Positions 33,221 to 44,536 of a stretch of 64,000 nt of DNA are shown here, one piece after another. The stretch is from assembly GCA_951394405.1 (NCBI GenBank), contig OX596336.1, positions 4,588,001 through 4,652,000 on the forward strand, in the 5' to 3' direction. The notes beneath the pieces were generated by a model that was not told the DNA's origin, made no database searches, and saw nothing but the letters and a program-made list of their open reading frames with translations. How positions within the stretch are numbered: the first letter of the stretch is position 1; every line of letters starts with the position of its first letter. The stretch comes from Coprinellus micaceus (taxonomy: Eukaryota; Basidiomycota; Agaricomycetes; Agaricales; Psathyrellaceae). The position numbers and the translations under genes were made by a program.

Positions 33221-35400
33221 ATGGCCTCAATACCGGCACAGGAAGCCGATCTTAACGCAGAGGAGGTGCTCAGGCATCGGGAAACAAAGTTCTATGGGGT
33301 GAGGAGAAACGCCAGCCGGTAAAGGACGGTTGTTGACCCTTTTGTAAAGCTCCTTGAACAGGCAGGAGCGAACCTAACCGAGGAGACCTACCAAACAATC
33401 GCGGACTTCCTAGCCAATAAAGACGAAGACCTAGGGATCCTAACCTCACTGCTAAACCGCCTCGACAGGTCTCAGGTTCCAACCCGTCGCTTCAGCTTCC
33501 TCAACCCTGACTACTCGAAGTTTACCAACGAACCCGTTACCTGCATTGGCCACCTTGACAGAATCTTCTGGTCTCTCGTTTTTGCACCTCTCCAGTCGGC
33601 CGACATCCTAGAATATTCGAGAAAGTGCACGAGGAGGGTGTACGAAGGATGGGGAGACCTTATCCGCTGGATGATCTATCTCGTTCTGAACGAGCACCCA
33701 GACCCTCCCGAAAGGAGGGTATACCTCTTACAAAACTGCACCGATGCTCTAATCGGAATCATCATGAATGCTAAGGGCGACAAACTCATGGAGGATATGC
33801 TAACCGCCCCAGGCTCCGCAGAGTTAATGTTCGTCCTCCTCTGCCAGGTCAATCCTGCCACAAAGCGGTACCAGCTCCTACGACGCTTCACTGTTCCGAC
33901 GGCCCACTGCATACTCACAGATCTGTTTTGCCATTACGCCGAAATGGAGGTAGGAGCGGACGCATTGGCCACTCGATTCCTGTGCTCGGGGCGTCGCAAT
34001 CGGACGCAAATCGTTGAGGCGATCAAAGGGCGCGCCCAACAGCTTGCAGACGCCCAAGGAATGTACATTCTTGGAGCTATCTGTAGCCAGCAACGCCTCA
34101 ATTGGGGCGCCATGTACCTCGCCCAAGCCTCAGTGGAGGTTCACAACCAATTTCATCGACAGGGCCTATTCCTCGACTGCATCGCCTCAGTTTCAGCTCT
34201 AGCTGGTAAGCTTCACGAGGTAGAAGCTAGTCAGCGGCCTGAACCTGATACCCACTGGGTGTTGGTCCACGCGACCATCACGAATCTGGTTTCGACGGTG
34301 GTTCGCATGGAAGGGGCGAGAACCAACCCGGCGGAGATCATGCACCGGGTGGTGGAGGTGGGAGGCTTCAGATGTGCCATGCTATGCTTAGTACATGTCG
34401 ACGCATTGCCAGGCGACACTGCCAGAGGTGCCTACGAGACACTGTGTCTCATGCTTCCCTTCTTTTACCAGTCGAAAGTTTATCTTGCCGCACTCAACAG
34501 GGGGGACATCGCTGAATTTTTCAATCAGACCGACCCTCCTGTACCAGACGCTGGCGGGGCGTATATTTGGCAGGCGTTTCGCGCCAGCTTCGAGCGAAAC
34601 CGAGAGATCCACGAGAGAGGGCTCCACACGGATATCCGGCTGTGCTGTAACGGAAAGGTAAATTACTATTGTTTCTCCTGAGTCATGCCACTGACAAAGC
34701 CCAGCACCCTTCTAGCTGCGTAGATCGTCAAGTGGACACATTTTCAGTCAAGGCATGTGATCGCTGTCAGCTTATGACCTACTGCTCCGAAGGTTGCCAG
34801 AAGGAAGATTGGCTGGACTTCCACCGCTACGAATGCAGAGTAGCGAAAACACGATGTCAAAGTGAGATCGCTCTAACGCCGTCCCAGTATTCTGCCACCC
34901 TAACGCATGTCCCGTTCTTTGTCATAGTGTACAATCTACGCCATGCAAACGCCCTTTCTCAAATGCGGAAAGACCAGCTCGCGCACCTCGTGGCCCACGC
35001 CAACAACTACCTACCCCCACTACCACTTACTACGGAAGACAGAGAGCATTGGCCTCAAAACGGAGTCCCGATTGAATGCAGTCCGTGGGGTAATGGGTAT
35101 ACCCGGGCATTTGACTTCTCGAGGATTGAGGTTCGGCGCTCCACTGGTCAGTTTCGAGCGAGAATACCGCTTTCGCCGATGAATCATCGCAACATGGAAG
35201 AATTCGAGCCACGGTTCGAAGAGTATCTGAAAGACCTTATGGCGGAGCCTACCCGTTTGGTGGTTGTTGAAGGGCACTTCTCCTTGACCCATGATGTATC
35301 AACGTGGATTGTAGCGAAGATGAGCTGTGACAGGGACGCTCGAGAGAAGGAGATGTACAAAGTGGTTAGCACTTTCTCCTGCGTATGTGATTCGGGCTAG
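33221..35400 (+). CDS. M3: MYND-finger protein
   Basis: Four exons (33221-33298, 33350-34657, 34705-34861, 34928-35400) give 671 residues. There is no ATG in the first 290 bases of exon 2, so the start must come from a short upstream exon; ATG 33221 with a 51-nt intron fits phase and paralog structure. A second candidate ATG at 33033 is out of the model. The helical domain contains GWGDLIRWMIYLVL and LLCQVNPATKRYQ. The MYND finger is CDRCQLMTYCSEGCQKEDW..FHRYEC. This is the only paralog with extra Cys residues around the first zinc site (RLCCNGK, then HPSSC). It lies 390 bp after M2 on the same strand, suggesting tandem duplication. Confidence 0.8.
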
Positions 35401-35746
35401 GAACCAGACTGTAACTGCTTTTGTCGCAATTTGAGCGTGTTCCGTTGTTTTATAGGTTGTTCCCGGGTTTTCGGAATGGTCCTCGGTACTATGTAGCGAA
35501 AGCATGGCCTCTGTATGGGTCGGCGTTTTGGTTGTGGTCATCGAATTTCAGCTAGAGTGTGAGGGACCAAGGGTACACCCATGGACCTGCATTGTTCTTG
35601 CTGGAATACCGTTAAGTGCGCAGCTACTTTACGAGGTAGAAGTGTACCATGGGGTCAAGAATGGGGAGGTGCTCCTCTAGCCTTGATTGCGCGACCTATC
35701 AACCGGAATCTCTGTCACCGAAGTGGGTTATGTAGGCATTCCACGG

Positions 35747-35756
35747 ATAAGCGCCC
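35747..35756 (+). promoter_or_regulatory. Near match (ATAAGCGCCC) upstream of the MAPR gene
   Basis: Differs by one base from the recurrent TTAAGCGCCC and lies 94 bp before the MAPR ATG, on the same strand. Confidence 0.3.
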
Positions 35757-35849
35757 AAAAGGCCCCTATCCACCGGAGCCCTGGGAACCGGATAATCACA
35801 AGCCGGCATGGCGATTCAGTGGGTCGGAAATCGCCGAAACCTGGTTCCA

Positions 35850-36482
35850 ATGAACGCCCAAATGCTCGTGACCTATGGAATCGCAATCCTTGTCCCAATT
35901 ATCATCCTTTCTCTCCGACTACGATTTTCCAAGCCCAAACCAACCCCAGTAGTCCAAGAATCCGATACAAAACCACTCAAACCCATCATGCAGGCCCCCA
36001 ACGCAGACCTGGCACCCCCCAAGGACGACCGTTTCACGGTGGAGGAGTTGAGTCAATACACAGGGGAGGAACCTTCGAGGCCTATCTACGTCGCGATCAA
36101 GGGTGCGTGGTGTCTTATTCTTATTCGAGGATGGATCAGCAGCTGATAGAGGTTTGGGGTCCTGTGTAGGCGACATCTTCGACGTGTCACGCAAGGCAGA
36201 CGTATACGGCCCTGGGCGCTCATACCACATCTTCGCGGGGAAGGATGGATCCAGAGGGTTGGGCATGTCGAGTTTGAAAGCGGAGCATGCTGTGTTCGAT
36301 TACAGCACGCTGAGTGAATCGGAGGTGAAGGTTCTGGACGAGTGGCATAGCTTTTTCTCGTGCGTACTTCCACTCCTTTTTGCTTGGTGATTCGCTGACG
36401 TCCGTGTAGGAAACGGTACAATATCGTTGGGAAGGTCATTCTACCCGAGATTCCAGCTCCGGCGCCAACAGCAAACATGTAA
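35850..36482 (+). CDS. MAPR family haem-binding protein (Dap1/PGRMC-like)
   Basis: Three exons (35850-36102, 36170-36359, 36410-36482) encode 171 residues. The N-terminus is a single membrane anchor (MLVTYGIAILVPIIILSL, about 5-22). A cytochrome b5-like domain follows: RFTVEELSQYTG, PIYVAIKGDIFDVS, then VYGPGRSYHIFAGKDGSRGL and DEWHSFF. The Tyr in VYGPG is the haem ligand position in this family, instead of the two His of true cytochrome b5. Dap1/PGRMC proteins support P450 enzymes of sterol synthesis in the ER. The Met at 35850 is preferred over 35808 because it places the anchor at the very N-terminus, as is usual. Confidence 0.88.
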
Positions 36483-38171
36483 ATTACGACCATTTGGATA
36501 CACCTACCTATCTATCGACTAGCTGCTCTATTCCTAGTCAACTGCGGGTGCACAGATAGAAGCTTCCCAGTATAGTAACTCCACCAGATATGGGTACCTC
36601 GGGCCTTGGACTGCGCTTCTGGAAGTTGTGTCCTAGGGAACGTTTGTAGGGGCGGGAGGCGCGGGGTACCCAGAGACACCTTTCTGACGAGATATGCAGA
36701 GCAACCACTCCGGCTCATCACGACTTCGCTCACTTCCATAGTTGGAGCAGGAAGTCCGAGCCCAGCATCTAAGATAAGTCGACCGGCCACTAGGAGCCCA
36801 AGCCGTTCGGTTAGCTGCTTGGGATGAGGAACACAGGTGAAGGTGAAGGGTTGCCTCAACGGCGGTTCAATTTGACGCGTCGCTACCAGGTGTTCCCATG
36901 GACGACGAAGTGAACGCCGTCCCTTATCCCCAACACAAGGACCCGACGTCGTCTGTGCTGCCCTCGGACAAGCCGGATAAAGCCAAGGTCCTCGTGCTTG
37001 ACGCGGTCCAAGGCGCTTGATCGCTCGAATGGAGCGTACGTCGCGTTCGTCCTGTCGCATAACCGCATTGGAACTGACCTCGAACCTTCAGACAATGAGG
37101 TTAGCGGCGCGTTGCTCGGGGTTGTGTGACGCGTTCGGAGGTCGGAGAACTCGGGAGAGGGAAGTAAAGGAAACAGTTCCGCGGCACGATTCCACCTCCG
37201 CGAAGACTTGAGTGGTTCGCCGGCGTCCTCCCGGTCTCGTTTACCACAACACCCAGGGGCATGGGTAGGGAGTCTGAACGGCGTATGCCCCAGACCACAG
37301 TGCTCGGTGTGGCACGACATTGTTGGAAGCCCCAATGTCCGGCACAAGCGGGGGTCGCGTCGGGGGGTCAACCTCGGGGCACCACGTCATCGCCCGCGCT
37401 CAGAGGGTAAACCACATCGTGTCACCGACGGCAGATATGAACGGCGGCTCTCCAAGACGGCTCAATCCTCAGAGCACCTTGGCTGCGGCGTAGTCTCGCT
37501 GAGATACCCACCTTACCTCCCTCCATTCTATCCATGACTCTCCCTGCACGAAGCGACCCATCCGCAAGTACTGATCGAGCGGGAGGAAAGGGGTTCTCAT
37601 TCATCGGGATGGCGGGGATGGGTCGCCCACAATTATGGAGCGGGGAACTTCGACACCGGTTCAAGCCACGCCAGTCCGGTATTTCGTCAACACTCTTCCT
37701 GGACGACTTCACCCAAACGCACTTAAGTCAAAAGGCGCGCCATCTATACGACGCAAGCCTCAGCCCTCCTGCGGTGAAGCCTCTGCGACACTGAGCCTTG
37801 TCTATACGGCAAGACTGCGACCTGCGACGGCGTCGGTCGATCGAACCTCCCGCTCCATCCCGCCTTTGCTTTGACCACGACACGCAGTCGATTCATTGCG
37901 ATCGTGCTGGTTACCGTGGTTACTGCATATCGTTGCCCCGGAAACGGATGTCTTACCCTGAAGGCTATGCGTCCCTTGCCTTTTACGGATGCTCCCGCCC
38001 CTTTCGATCGTGCCCCACAAGGCCCCACACCCCTAAATTGGCTTACGAACAAGCGCCCAGAGCTGGACCTTCGTTGTTCCCTGCTCAGTCATGTCCTCCC
38101 GCTCTGCTATTTTCCGATCCAAGTTGGAGTCATTGTCCTCGAAAAAAAATTGCAGGGGGTGGGGAGGATGG
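36483..38171. other. Intergenic region
   Basis: Overlapping frames on both strands (up to 182 codons, minus 36512-37060) are Arg/Pro-rich GC-driven frames without domains, introns in phase or conserved starts. The last 200 bp before 38172 are C/T-rich and probably belong to the LPMO promoter. Confidence 0.45.
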
Positions 38172-38177
38172 GTATAA
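38172..38177 (+). promoter_or_regulatory. TATA box of the LPMO gene
   Basis: TATAAA sits in a G-rich context 148 bp before the ATG and is followed by a long C/T-rich leader, typical of strongly expressed fungal genes. Confidence 0.6.
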
Positions 38178-38319
38178 AGCCTGGGGGGCGGGAGGCAGGA
38201 CGAGCAGCAAAGTCTTCCGTTCATTCCTTTCCCCTTTCCTTCCCTTCCCTTGCATTCCCTTCAACGTCCTCGGACACTAGCCTTACCACCTTCCTTATTT
38301 CCCTACCTTTTTCTTCACC

Positions 38320-39174
38320 ATGAAGGTCGCCGCCCTCGTCTCATGTCTCGTCTTCGTCTTGGCGCAGAGCGCCTTGGGACACTGTGAGTTGTCTTGTTTC
38401 ACATTCTCGACGTCGCTTGGTTTGCTCATCGCGTTCTCTTCTCCCTCGCAGACATCTTCAAGGTCCTTGTGGCTGGAGACACGACCTCGGCTAAGGCTGT
38501 CCGCCAACCTCCCACCGTCGAACCCTTCCACGACATTACCAGCGCCGCCGCGACTTGCAATGTCAACACCGCACCTGCCACCGAGGTCATGACCGTCGCT
38601 CCAGGAGGGAAGCTGGGCTTCCAACTGAGCAACACCATGTACCACGAAGGCCCCGTTTCCATCTACCTTGGGAAGGCTCCTGGGAACGTCGCTGACTGGG
38701 ACGGCTCTGGTCAGGCTTGGTTCAAGGTGCGTTCACTCTAATTTCTTTCGTTCTCATCGACGTGGAGACTGATGGGTAACTTCAGATCGCTGAGTGGGGT
38801 GTTGCGTCCTACAACCCCGTCAAGTTCAAGTCTTACGAGCTGAGCGAATTCGACACCACCGTCCCTGAGAACACTCCCCCTGGCCAGTACCTTGCTCGTA
38901 TAGAGCAGATCGCCCTCCACCTCGGCACCGGCGTCCCCGAGATCTTCGTGTCTTGCGCACAGATCAAGGTCACTGGCTCTGGTACCGGCAACCCGTCCAA
39001 GGTCTCGATCCCCGGCTATATCAAGGCCAACGGTACGTCTCCTTCTTCTCGAACTTTCCTCTCTCCTCAGTCTTGCTCATGTTCATCGCTCTCTCAGACC
39101 CCGGTGTCATCGCTAACATCTACAACGGAATGACTAACTACACCGTCCCCGGACCCAAGGTCTGGAGAGGCTGA
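38320..39174 (+). CDS. AA9 lytic polysaccharide monooxygenase
   Basis: Four exons (38320-38383, 38452-38726, 38786-39032, 39098-39174) encode 220 residues. The signal peptide MKVAALVSCLVFVLAQSALG would be cut before His21, giving the N-terminal His of the copper brace. The second brace His is His86 in MYHEGPVSIYLG. Family blocks PGQYLARIEQIALH, VSCAQIKVTG, PGYIKANDPGV and PGPKVW are all present. These secreted copper enzymes cleave cellulose or hemicellulose chains oxidatively. The axial Tyr of AA9 (in AQFY) appears to be replaced: here the segment reads PEIFVSC, with Phe167 in place of Tyr and Glu165 in place of Gln. There is no CBM1 or GPI tail. The mature protein is short, about 200 residues. 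Confidence 0.9.
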
Positions 39175-40184
39175 ATCCCGGCGACATGCCGCAGAGGGCG
39201 TTGATCGTCTTCGACTGTAACACACACCTTCCTTGTACCACCACTATCCTTTCGCCTTTTCCGACTGTGGCTGCTGTGCCTTTCTTTACGCTTTGGGGAG
39301 GAGTTTCTTCTGGAAAGATCCCTCTTTCAACAGCGTGTTCTATCGTGTTCTGTATTACCACTCCTTGGTCGTTCCTTACCCGATCTTGCTGTATTAACCC
39401 TAGTGCACTGGTTGCTTGGATTATAACACCGTTCTTTGATTTTACCTTTTTGGTGCGATACACTGCGCGTTTTCCCCTTCAACGCCGAAAGGTCTATCTT
39501 CGCCCGTGTCCTCGTTTCATTTCCGGGGTAAGCTGCCCACTGGTATCCTTCAGTGTCCTGCGTGATCGAGGCTACACTGCTCTGAGGGTGTACGACTCGA
39601 TCGTATGAAATTCGCTACCCGCTGCCTATGCTGTGGGGTGTGCGATAGGCGCCTGTACCTATACTATGGTCATTTCCGCACTCCAAGGTGATTTCTATGT
39701 GCTGAAGCATATGCGAAGACCCCATTTCTGCCTAGCATCGGAAGCACCGCAGTTTAAGACTACGCCTGACAGACAAGTGAGCCTGGGGTCAACCTGGAGT
39801 GGTAGTGGTGGTAGTGGGTAGAGTCTTGGTTGAATCTCCGATTTGATAGGTATCGCAGCCAAGCGCGGAGCCCACGCCTCTTGCTTCTTGACCATGTCGC
39901 GCAATTCAACATCAGGACCACGACTCGCCCTAAACCTTCTTCCTCGGTCCCTCGGTGTATGAGTGAAAACGAACACTGCTCTGTGGCTACGTGAGCGTCA
40001 GTGGGACGCCCATTTCGCTGTGTACGTGCACCTATCCTTAGTCTAGGTTCGATCGCCAACGAAGGTTCAACCACTTAGATGCACGAACATGAGGCTTAAT
40101 GGGATTCAAATGAACGCCGCAGGTCTTCGAGGTGTTGAGCGCGCTGCACTGGGCTGTGAACCTGCGGGAAGCACCAAGGCCACG
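39175..40184. other. Intergenic region
   Basis: This stretch holds the LPMO 3' flank and the distal promoter of AAA2. Frames on either strand show no domain. No repeat was noticed. Confidence 0.4.
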
Positions 40185-40238
40185 GTTAAGCGCCCATTCA
40201 CACCAGCGGCGTGGAGGGTTTGGGAGGCGAATATATAA
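40185..40238 (+). promoter_or_regulatory. AAA2 promoter: shared 21-bp block plus TATA box
   Basis: A 21-bp block at 40185-40205, starting TTAAGCGCCC, matches 20 of 21 bases of a block upstream of AAA3 (51440-51460, minus). TATATAA follows at 40232-40238. The ATG is at 40310. Confidence 0.6.
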
Positions 40239-40309
40239 GATGGGCTCTTCGATGCAGGAGTCTCCCAACAATCTCACAACATCATCACCTCACATCTCTC
40301 ACTACAAAC

Positions 40310-43300
40310 ATGTCTTCTGGATCTCTCTCTCAACAGTTCCTCTGGACGCCCGATGACACCACGTCGGCTCCCTCTACTCCTGACACACCTGCCTCGGACA
40401 TTAGTTCGACGTGTAGTCTGGACACAGATCCCAATTTCCGTTTCTCGACTGGAGCGACCGCGGAGTTCGACTCCCTCGTCTCGCTCGCCTTCAAGAATGT
40501 GGAGAAGGCTCTTTCATCCGATACCAATATCCTTGACGCGTCGCTTGACAACAAGGCTATCGTCGTCTCCTGCACTCAAGCTCAGGGCGCCCCCATCATC
40601 GATGCGGTCATCAAGCAGGCTGCACACAAGCAAGGTGCTGATGTGCTCGTACTTGACGCATTGGAGCTTGCTAGTGGTCGCTTCGGTGCCCTAGGAAAAG
40701 GTAAACCGCGTCCAACTTTGTTTTCTTTCCAGTGCTGACCGTTCGCTATCCAAAGGCGCCGAGGCTATCGACAAAATATACGGTCCTGTTCATGGTCAGG
40801 AAGCTCCCAAGATGGTAGTCGCCAAGAAGGACAATGGTGACAGCGACGACGATGGCTTTCCCAATTTCCTTGGTGCCTTACTCAACTCTCAAAGGAATGG
40901 AAAGAAAGACTCTGAAGAAGAGGTGCCCCTCAATGAAGACTTTATCCAGTTCTTCGACGCCCTCCTCGCCACAGCCCTTCCTAACAACGGCGCCGAACCC
41001 AAGCGTCGCATCATCTACATGCGCAACTTCCAAGTTATCGCAGGCGCAGCCAAGCCTCTGATGACCTACATCCTCCACTCGCTCTATGCCCCTTCCAACT
41101 CAGACAACGACACTTCAGACGATCGTCCGGCACCCGCGTCGAAGAGGGCGGATTTAATCGTGTTCGGGACGAACGATGCTGATCCTCTCGTCATCAACGC
41201 AGATCCCTCCGACGCCGAGAAGGACTCCCTTTTCCTCAGCGCATTGTTCACCCACGCACGCTCGGCCATTCAGAAGAAACCGCCCACCCCCAAACGCCGT
41301 AAGATTACTATCAGGGGCCCCAGCTTCATGAGGAAGATTATGAGTCCTGATTCAGACGACTCTGACGACTCTGACGACGAGCCCAAGGTTAAGAAAGTTG
41401 ATCGAGACGCCATTCGATTCGACGCGCACCTCGGCAAGAAGGCCAACGAGCTCGTCGATGGAGCCCTCAAGGCGTCAGTCTTCGCTGCGAACGTGAAGCT
41501 CGGGGCGAACGAAGAAGCGTGGCAGAAGGAAGCCAAGGCTGAACAGATCAAGTCGCTGAACAAGACAGTCCTCTCAGCGTGTCTGGAGCGTGCTGGAGGT
41601 CATACTGACGAGGACCTGGATGCCATCTCTTCATGGGACGATGTGTGAGTTCACCCACCTTCCAATGGCAGACCTTTTACTCATCGCGTCCACTAGGCCT
41701 TCGAAAGAGCTCCTCTCGGTCCAGGACGCAACGAGCATTGTGCACCCGGCATTAGGCCTTATGGCCAGCCCGGTGCTGGCCGACGAACCCCTCAGGACCT
41801 TCAAGGACTGCCTTGGGGAATCGCACAAAGTGATCGAGGAACGCAAGAAAGAGCAGGCATCCTGGGCGAGGGGTATTGATCCCACGAAGCCCCAGGGAAA
41901 GGACGACGCCGAGTCTGACTCGAAGGAGCGTACCGAGGCGGAGAATGCCGCCGAGTTGAAAGCGGATATCGACCGGTTGACCAAGGGCGCCTCTTCCTAT
42001 GCGAAAGAGCTCAGCGAGTGCGTCGTTGATAGTGGTGAGTATCCACGAGATCTCAGTCCGACACGTTCTGACCTTCGATCCAGGGAGCATTGAGACAACC
42101 TTCGCGGACGTCTTCGTCGACCCATCCATCGTCGAATCTCTTCAGACGATCGTATCCCTTCCGCTGCTGTACCCATCCTACTTCAAGTCGGGCGTCTTAG
42201 CCAAGGAGGCTATCGGTGGTATCCTCCTATATGGGCCCCCAGGAACTGGAAAGACCATGCTCTGCCGTGCGCTGGCTAAGACGAGCAAGGCGAGGATGAT
42301 CCACATCAAGCCCAGCGATATCAATGACAAGTGTGTTGGGGAGTCTGAGAAGAAGATCGCTGCGGTGTTTGTAAGTGTATAACACTGTTCAGGTCGGATG
42401 CAAGTGGCTAACGTTTGCAATTCTAGGAATTGGCTTACAAGCTTGCTCCATGCATTGTGTTTGTCGACGAGATGGACTCGTTGTTTAGTAGCAGGGACGG
42501 CTCGACGAAGACCTGGGATCGCAACATTGTGAGTGCTAGGCCATCTTGTTGGACTTATTACTTACCACGCGCCCCTCGTCCTCCCCCAGCTTACGGAGTT
42601 CATGCAAGTGAGTAGTTCTTTCTGTTCCGCTTCATCACAACTTTCTGACGCGAATACCTCGTGCTAGGGAATGGACGGACTGGGGTCTGCAAAGAAGAAT
42701 CGTGACAGCAACGTCACCATCGTCGGTGCCTCGAACAGGGTGAGGCGATTCCGTACCCCCTCCCATGTCTAATCCCTTACTGACCATCCTCCTAGCCCTT
42801 CGATCTCGACCTCGCCATTCTCCGTCGCATGCCCAGGAAGATTTTCGTGGACATGCCGAATCTCCAGATGCGCAAGGGTATGTCCCCTTCGTTAGGCGGC
42901 TGTACGGGGTCTGATCTCACGATTACATTATAGGAATCCTGGAGTCCTACCTCAAGTACGAGGACGTCGAAGCGGGAGTGAGCGTAGATAGCTTGGCTCA
43001 GGACACTGAAGGCTTTTCCGGCTCTGACCTCAAGAGTGAGTCTTTACGCACCCCCCATATCCTAATAACCATCGACTGATGAATTCTCGTCTCTCATAGA
43101 CCTGTGCGTCGCCGCCGCTCTCGCCGCAGTGAAAGACTCGATTGGCCCCAGGTGGAAAGAGTCTGCAGTGCCGCCCACCCCTCCGAAGACGCCTACGAAT
43201 GACACAGACGACGACAAGGCCAAGGACGGCAAAGATACTAGCTCTACGCTCACGGACTCCGAGAAGTCTTCCAAAGGCGTCGAGGGAGAGGGAGAAAGCA

Positions 43301-44259
43301 AGGACGCCACAGTGCGCAAGATCACCTCGGAAAACTTCCGTCAGGCTCGTATCGAGATCGTCAAGTCCAACACAGGAAGTCGCCTCGACGAGTTGTACAG
43401 GTGGCACAGGGACCACTCTACACCTTCCGCAGGAGCAGGGAAGACGGCAGCTGGTGATACCGGTTCCTATAGTGGTGGAGGCGGATATGCTGGTGCTAGT
43501 ACTGGTGCTGGCTCGGGTGCTGGCTCTGGTGCTGGTTCTGGTGCTGGTCGGTATGGCGCTGGTGGGAGTGGTGCCTATCCCCCAGGCACGTATGGCGCTC
43601 GGTACGGTTCTGGCGGGTTTGGGGTCGGTGGGTACGGTTCCAGCGGGTATGGGGCTGGTGGCGCTGGTGGTCTTGGTGCTGGTGCTGGTGATGCTGGTGG
43701 CCTGGGCACTAGTGGCCTCGGTGCGAGTGGTCTTGGTGGTCGGTTTGGTGCCGGTGGGTACGCACCAGGAGGAGGGTATGGCGCTGGTAGTGGTGGAGTT
43801 GGTGCTAGCGGGCTTGGCTCTGGCGCTGGTGCTGGGATGGGCGGTGCCGATGGTGGTCTCGGTGCTGGTGGTCTCGGTGCTGGAGGTCTTGGCGCTGGAA
43901 GGTTTGGCACTGGCGGGTATGGTGCTGGGGGCCTTGGTGCTGGTAGGTTTGGAACTGGTGGATTTGGTGCAGGTGGTGTTGGTGCAGGTGGATATGGGGC
44001 TGGCGGTCTTGGCGGTGTCGGTGCAGGTGGATTTGGTGCAGGTGGCCTTGGTGCTGATCGTTTCGGGGCTGGTAATGTTGGCGCCGGCTGTGCTGGTGGC
44101 TCTGGTACCAACGATCTTGGTGGCCCTGATGGTGTTGGCCGCCCTGGTGCTGGTCTCAATGGTGGCAATGTCGGTGGTGGACTGGGTGCTGGCGACTTTG
44201 ATGCTGATATGGACTTTTGTTCCCCCCTCGCGCGTTTGAACATGACTAAGGCATACTAG
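40310..44259 (+). CDS. AAA2: AAA-ATPase, Msp1/ATAD1-like, with Gly-rich tail
   Basis: Ten exons (ends at 40700, 41644, 42034, 42370, 42528, 42607, 42739, 42877, 43035, 44259) give 1146 residues, in phase throughout. The N-terminal degenerate NTPase-like domain has KAIVVSCTQAQG, ADVLVLDALEL, RRIIYMRNFQVI and LIVFGTND, with no P-loop lysine. The canonical AAA module has GPPGTGKT (about 590), INDKCVGESEK, CIVFVDEMDSLF (about 644), VGASNR, LRRMPRK and GFSGSDLKNLCVAAAL. A Ser/Asp-rich insert (DSDDSDDSDDE) separates parts of the N-half. The last 260 residues are Gly-rich repeats (GYGAGGLGAG-like), closed by DADMDF..PLARLN. The AAA core is of the membrane-extractase type; the tail could drive self-association. 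Substrate and location are unknown. Confidence 0.85.
43440..44220 (+). repeat. Gly-rich coding repeat of AAA2
   Basis: About 260 codons of imperfect GGYGAGG/GGLGAGR/GRFGTGG units rich in GGTGCTGGT-type codons. The related AAA3 tail (about 47090-47460, minus) has the same units in different number, so the tract is length-variable between paralogs. Confidence 0.8.
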
Positions 44260-44536
44260 ATGCCCTCCCTTCACCAGAATCGTTGTATTCCATCCACCTT
44301 GTGTCCTTACTAGCTGTATTCCTCCCCCCTAGACTTCCAGGATTCGAATTCTTCGTTTTAGCCCCTATGTAATACCCTTTCGATCGCCGCTTCAATTGCT
44401 ATGAAATTTCGTCTCACCTCAGACCTGCCGTTTTCGGGCCCTTCAGAACCTCCATCTCTTCGTACCGGGTAAGTATGGGATCGTCGACTATATCTCAATC
44501 GGTAACGCAATAACCTGTTTCTGAAAGTTTCATATC

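Noticed and set aside
36512..37371. Minus-strand frames of 162-182 codons
   Set aside because: They overlap open frames on the other strand, are Arg/Pro-rich from GC content, and lack domains, introns in phase or a promoter.
43030..44274. Long antisense frames (414 and 222 codons) opposite the AAA2 Gly-rich tail
   Set aside because: They are Pro/Ala/Thr-rich mirror images of GGT/GCT codon repeats. Open antisense frames are expected from such composition, and the sense strand is in phase with the AAA exons.
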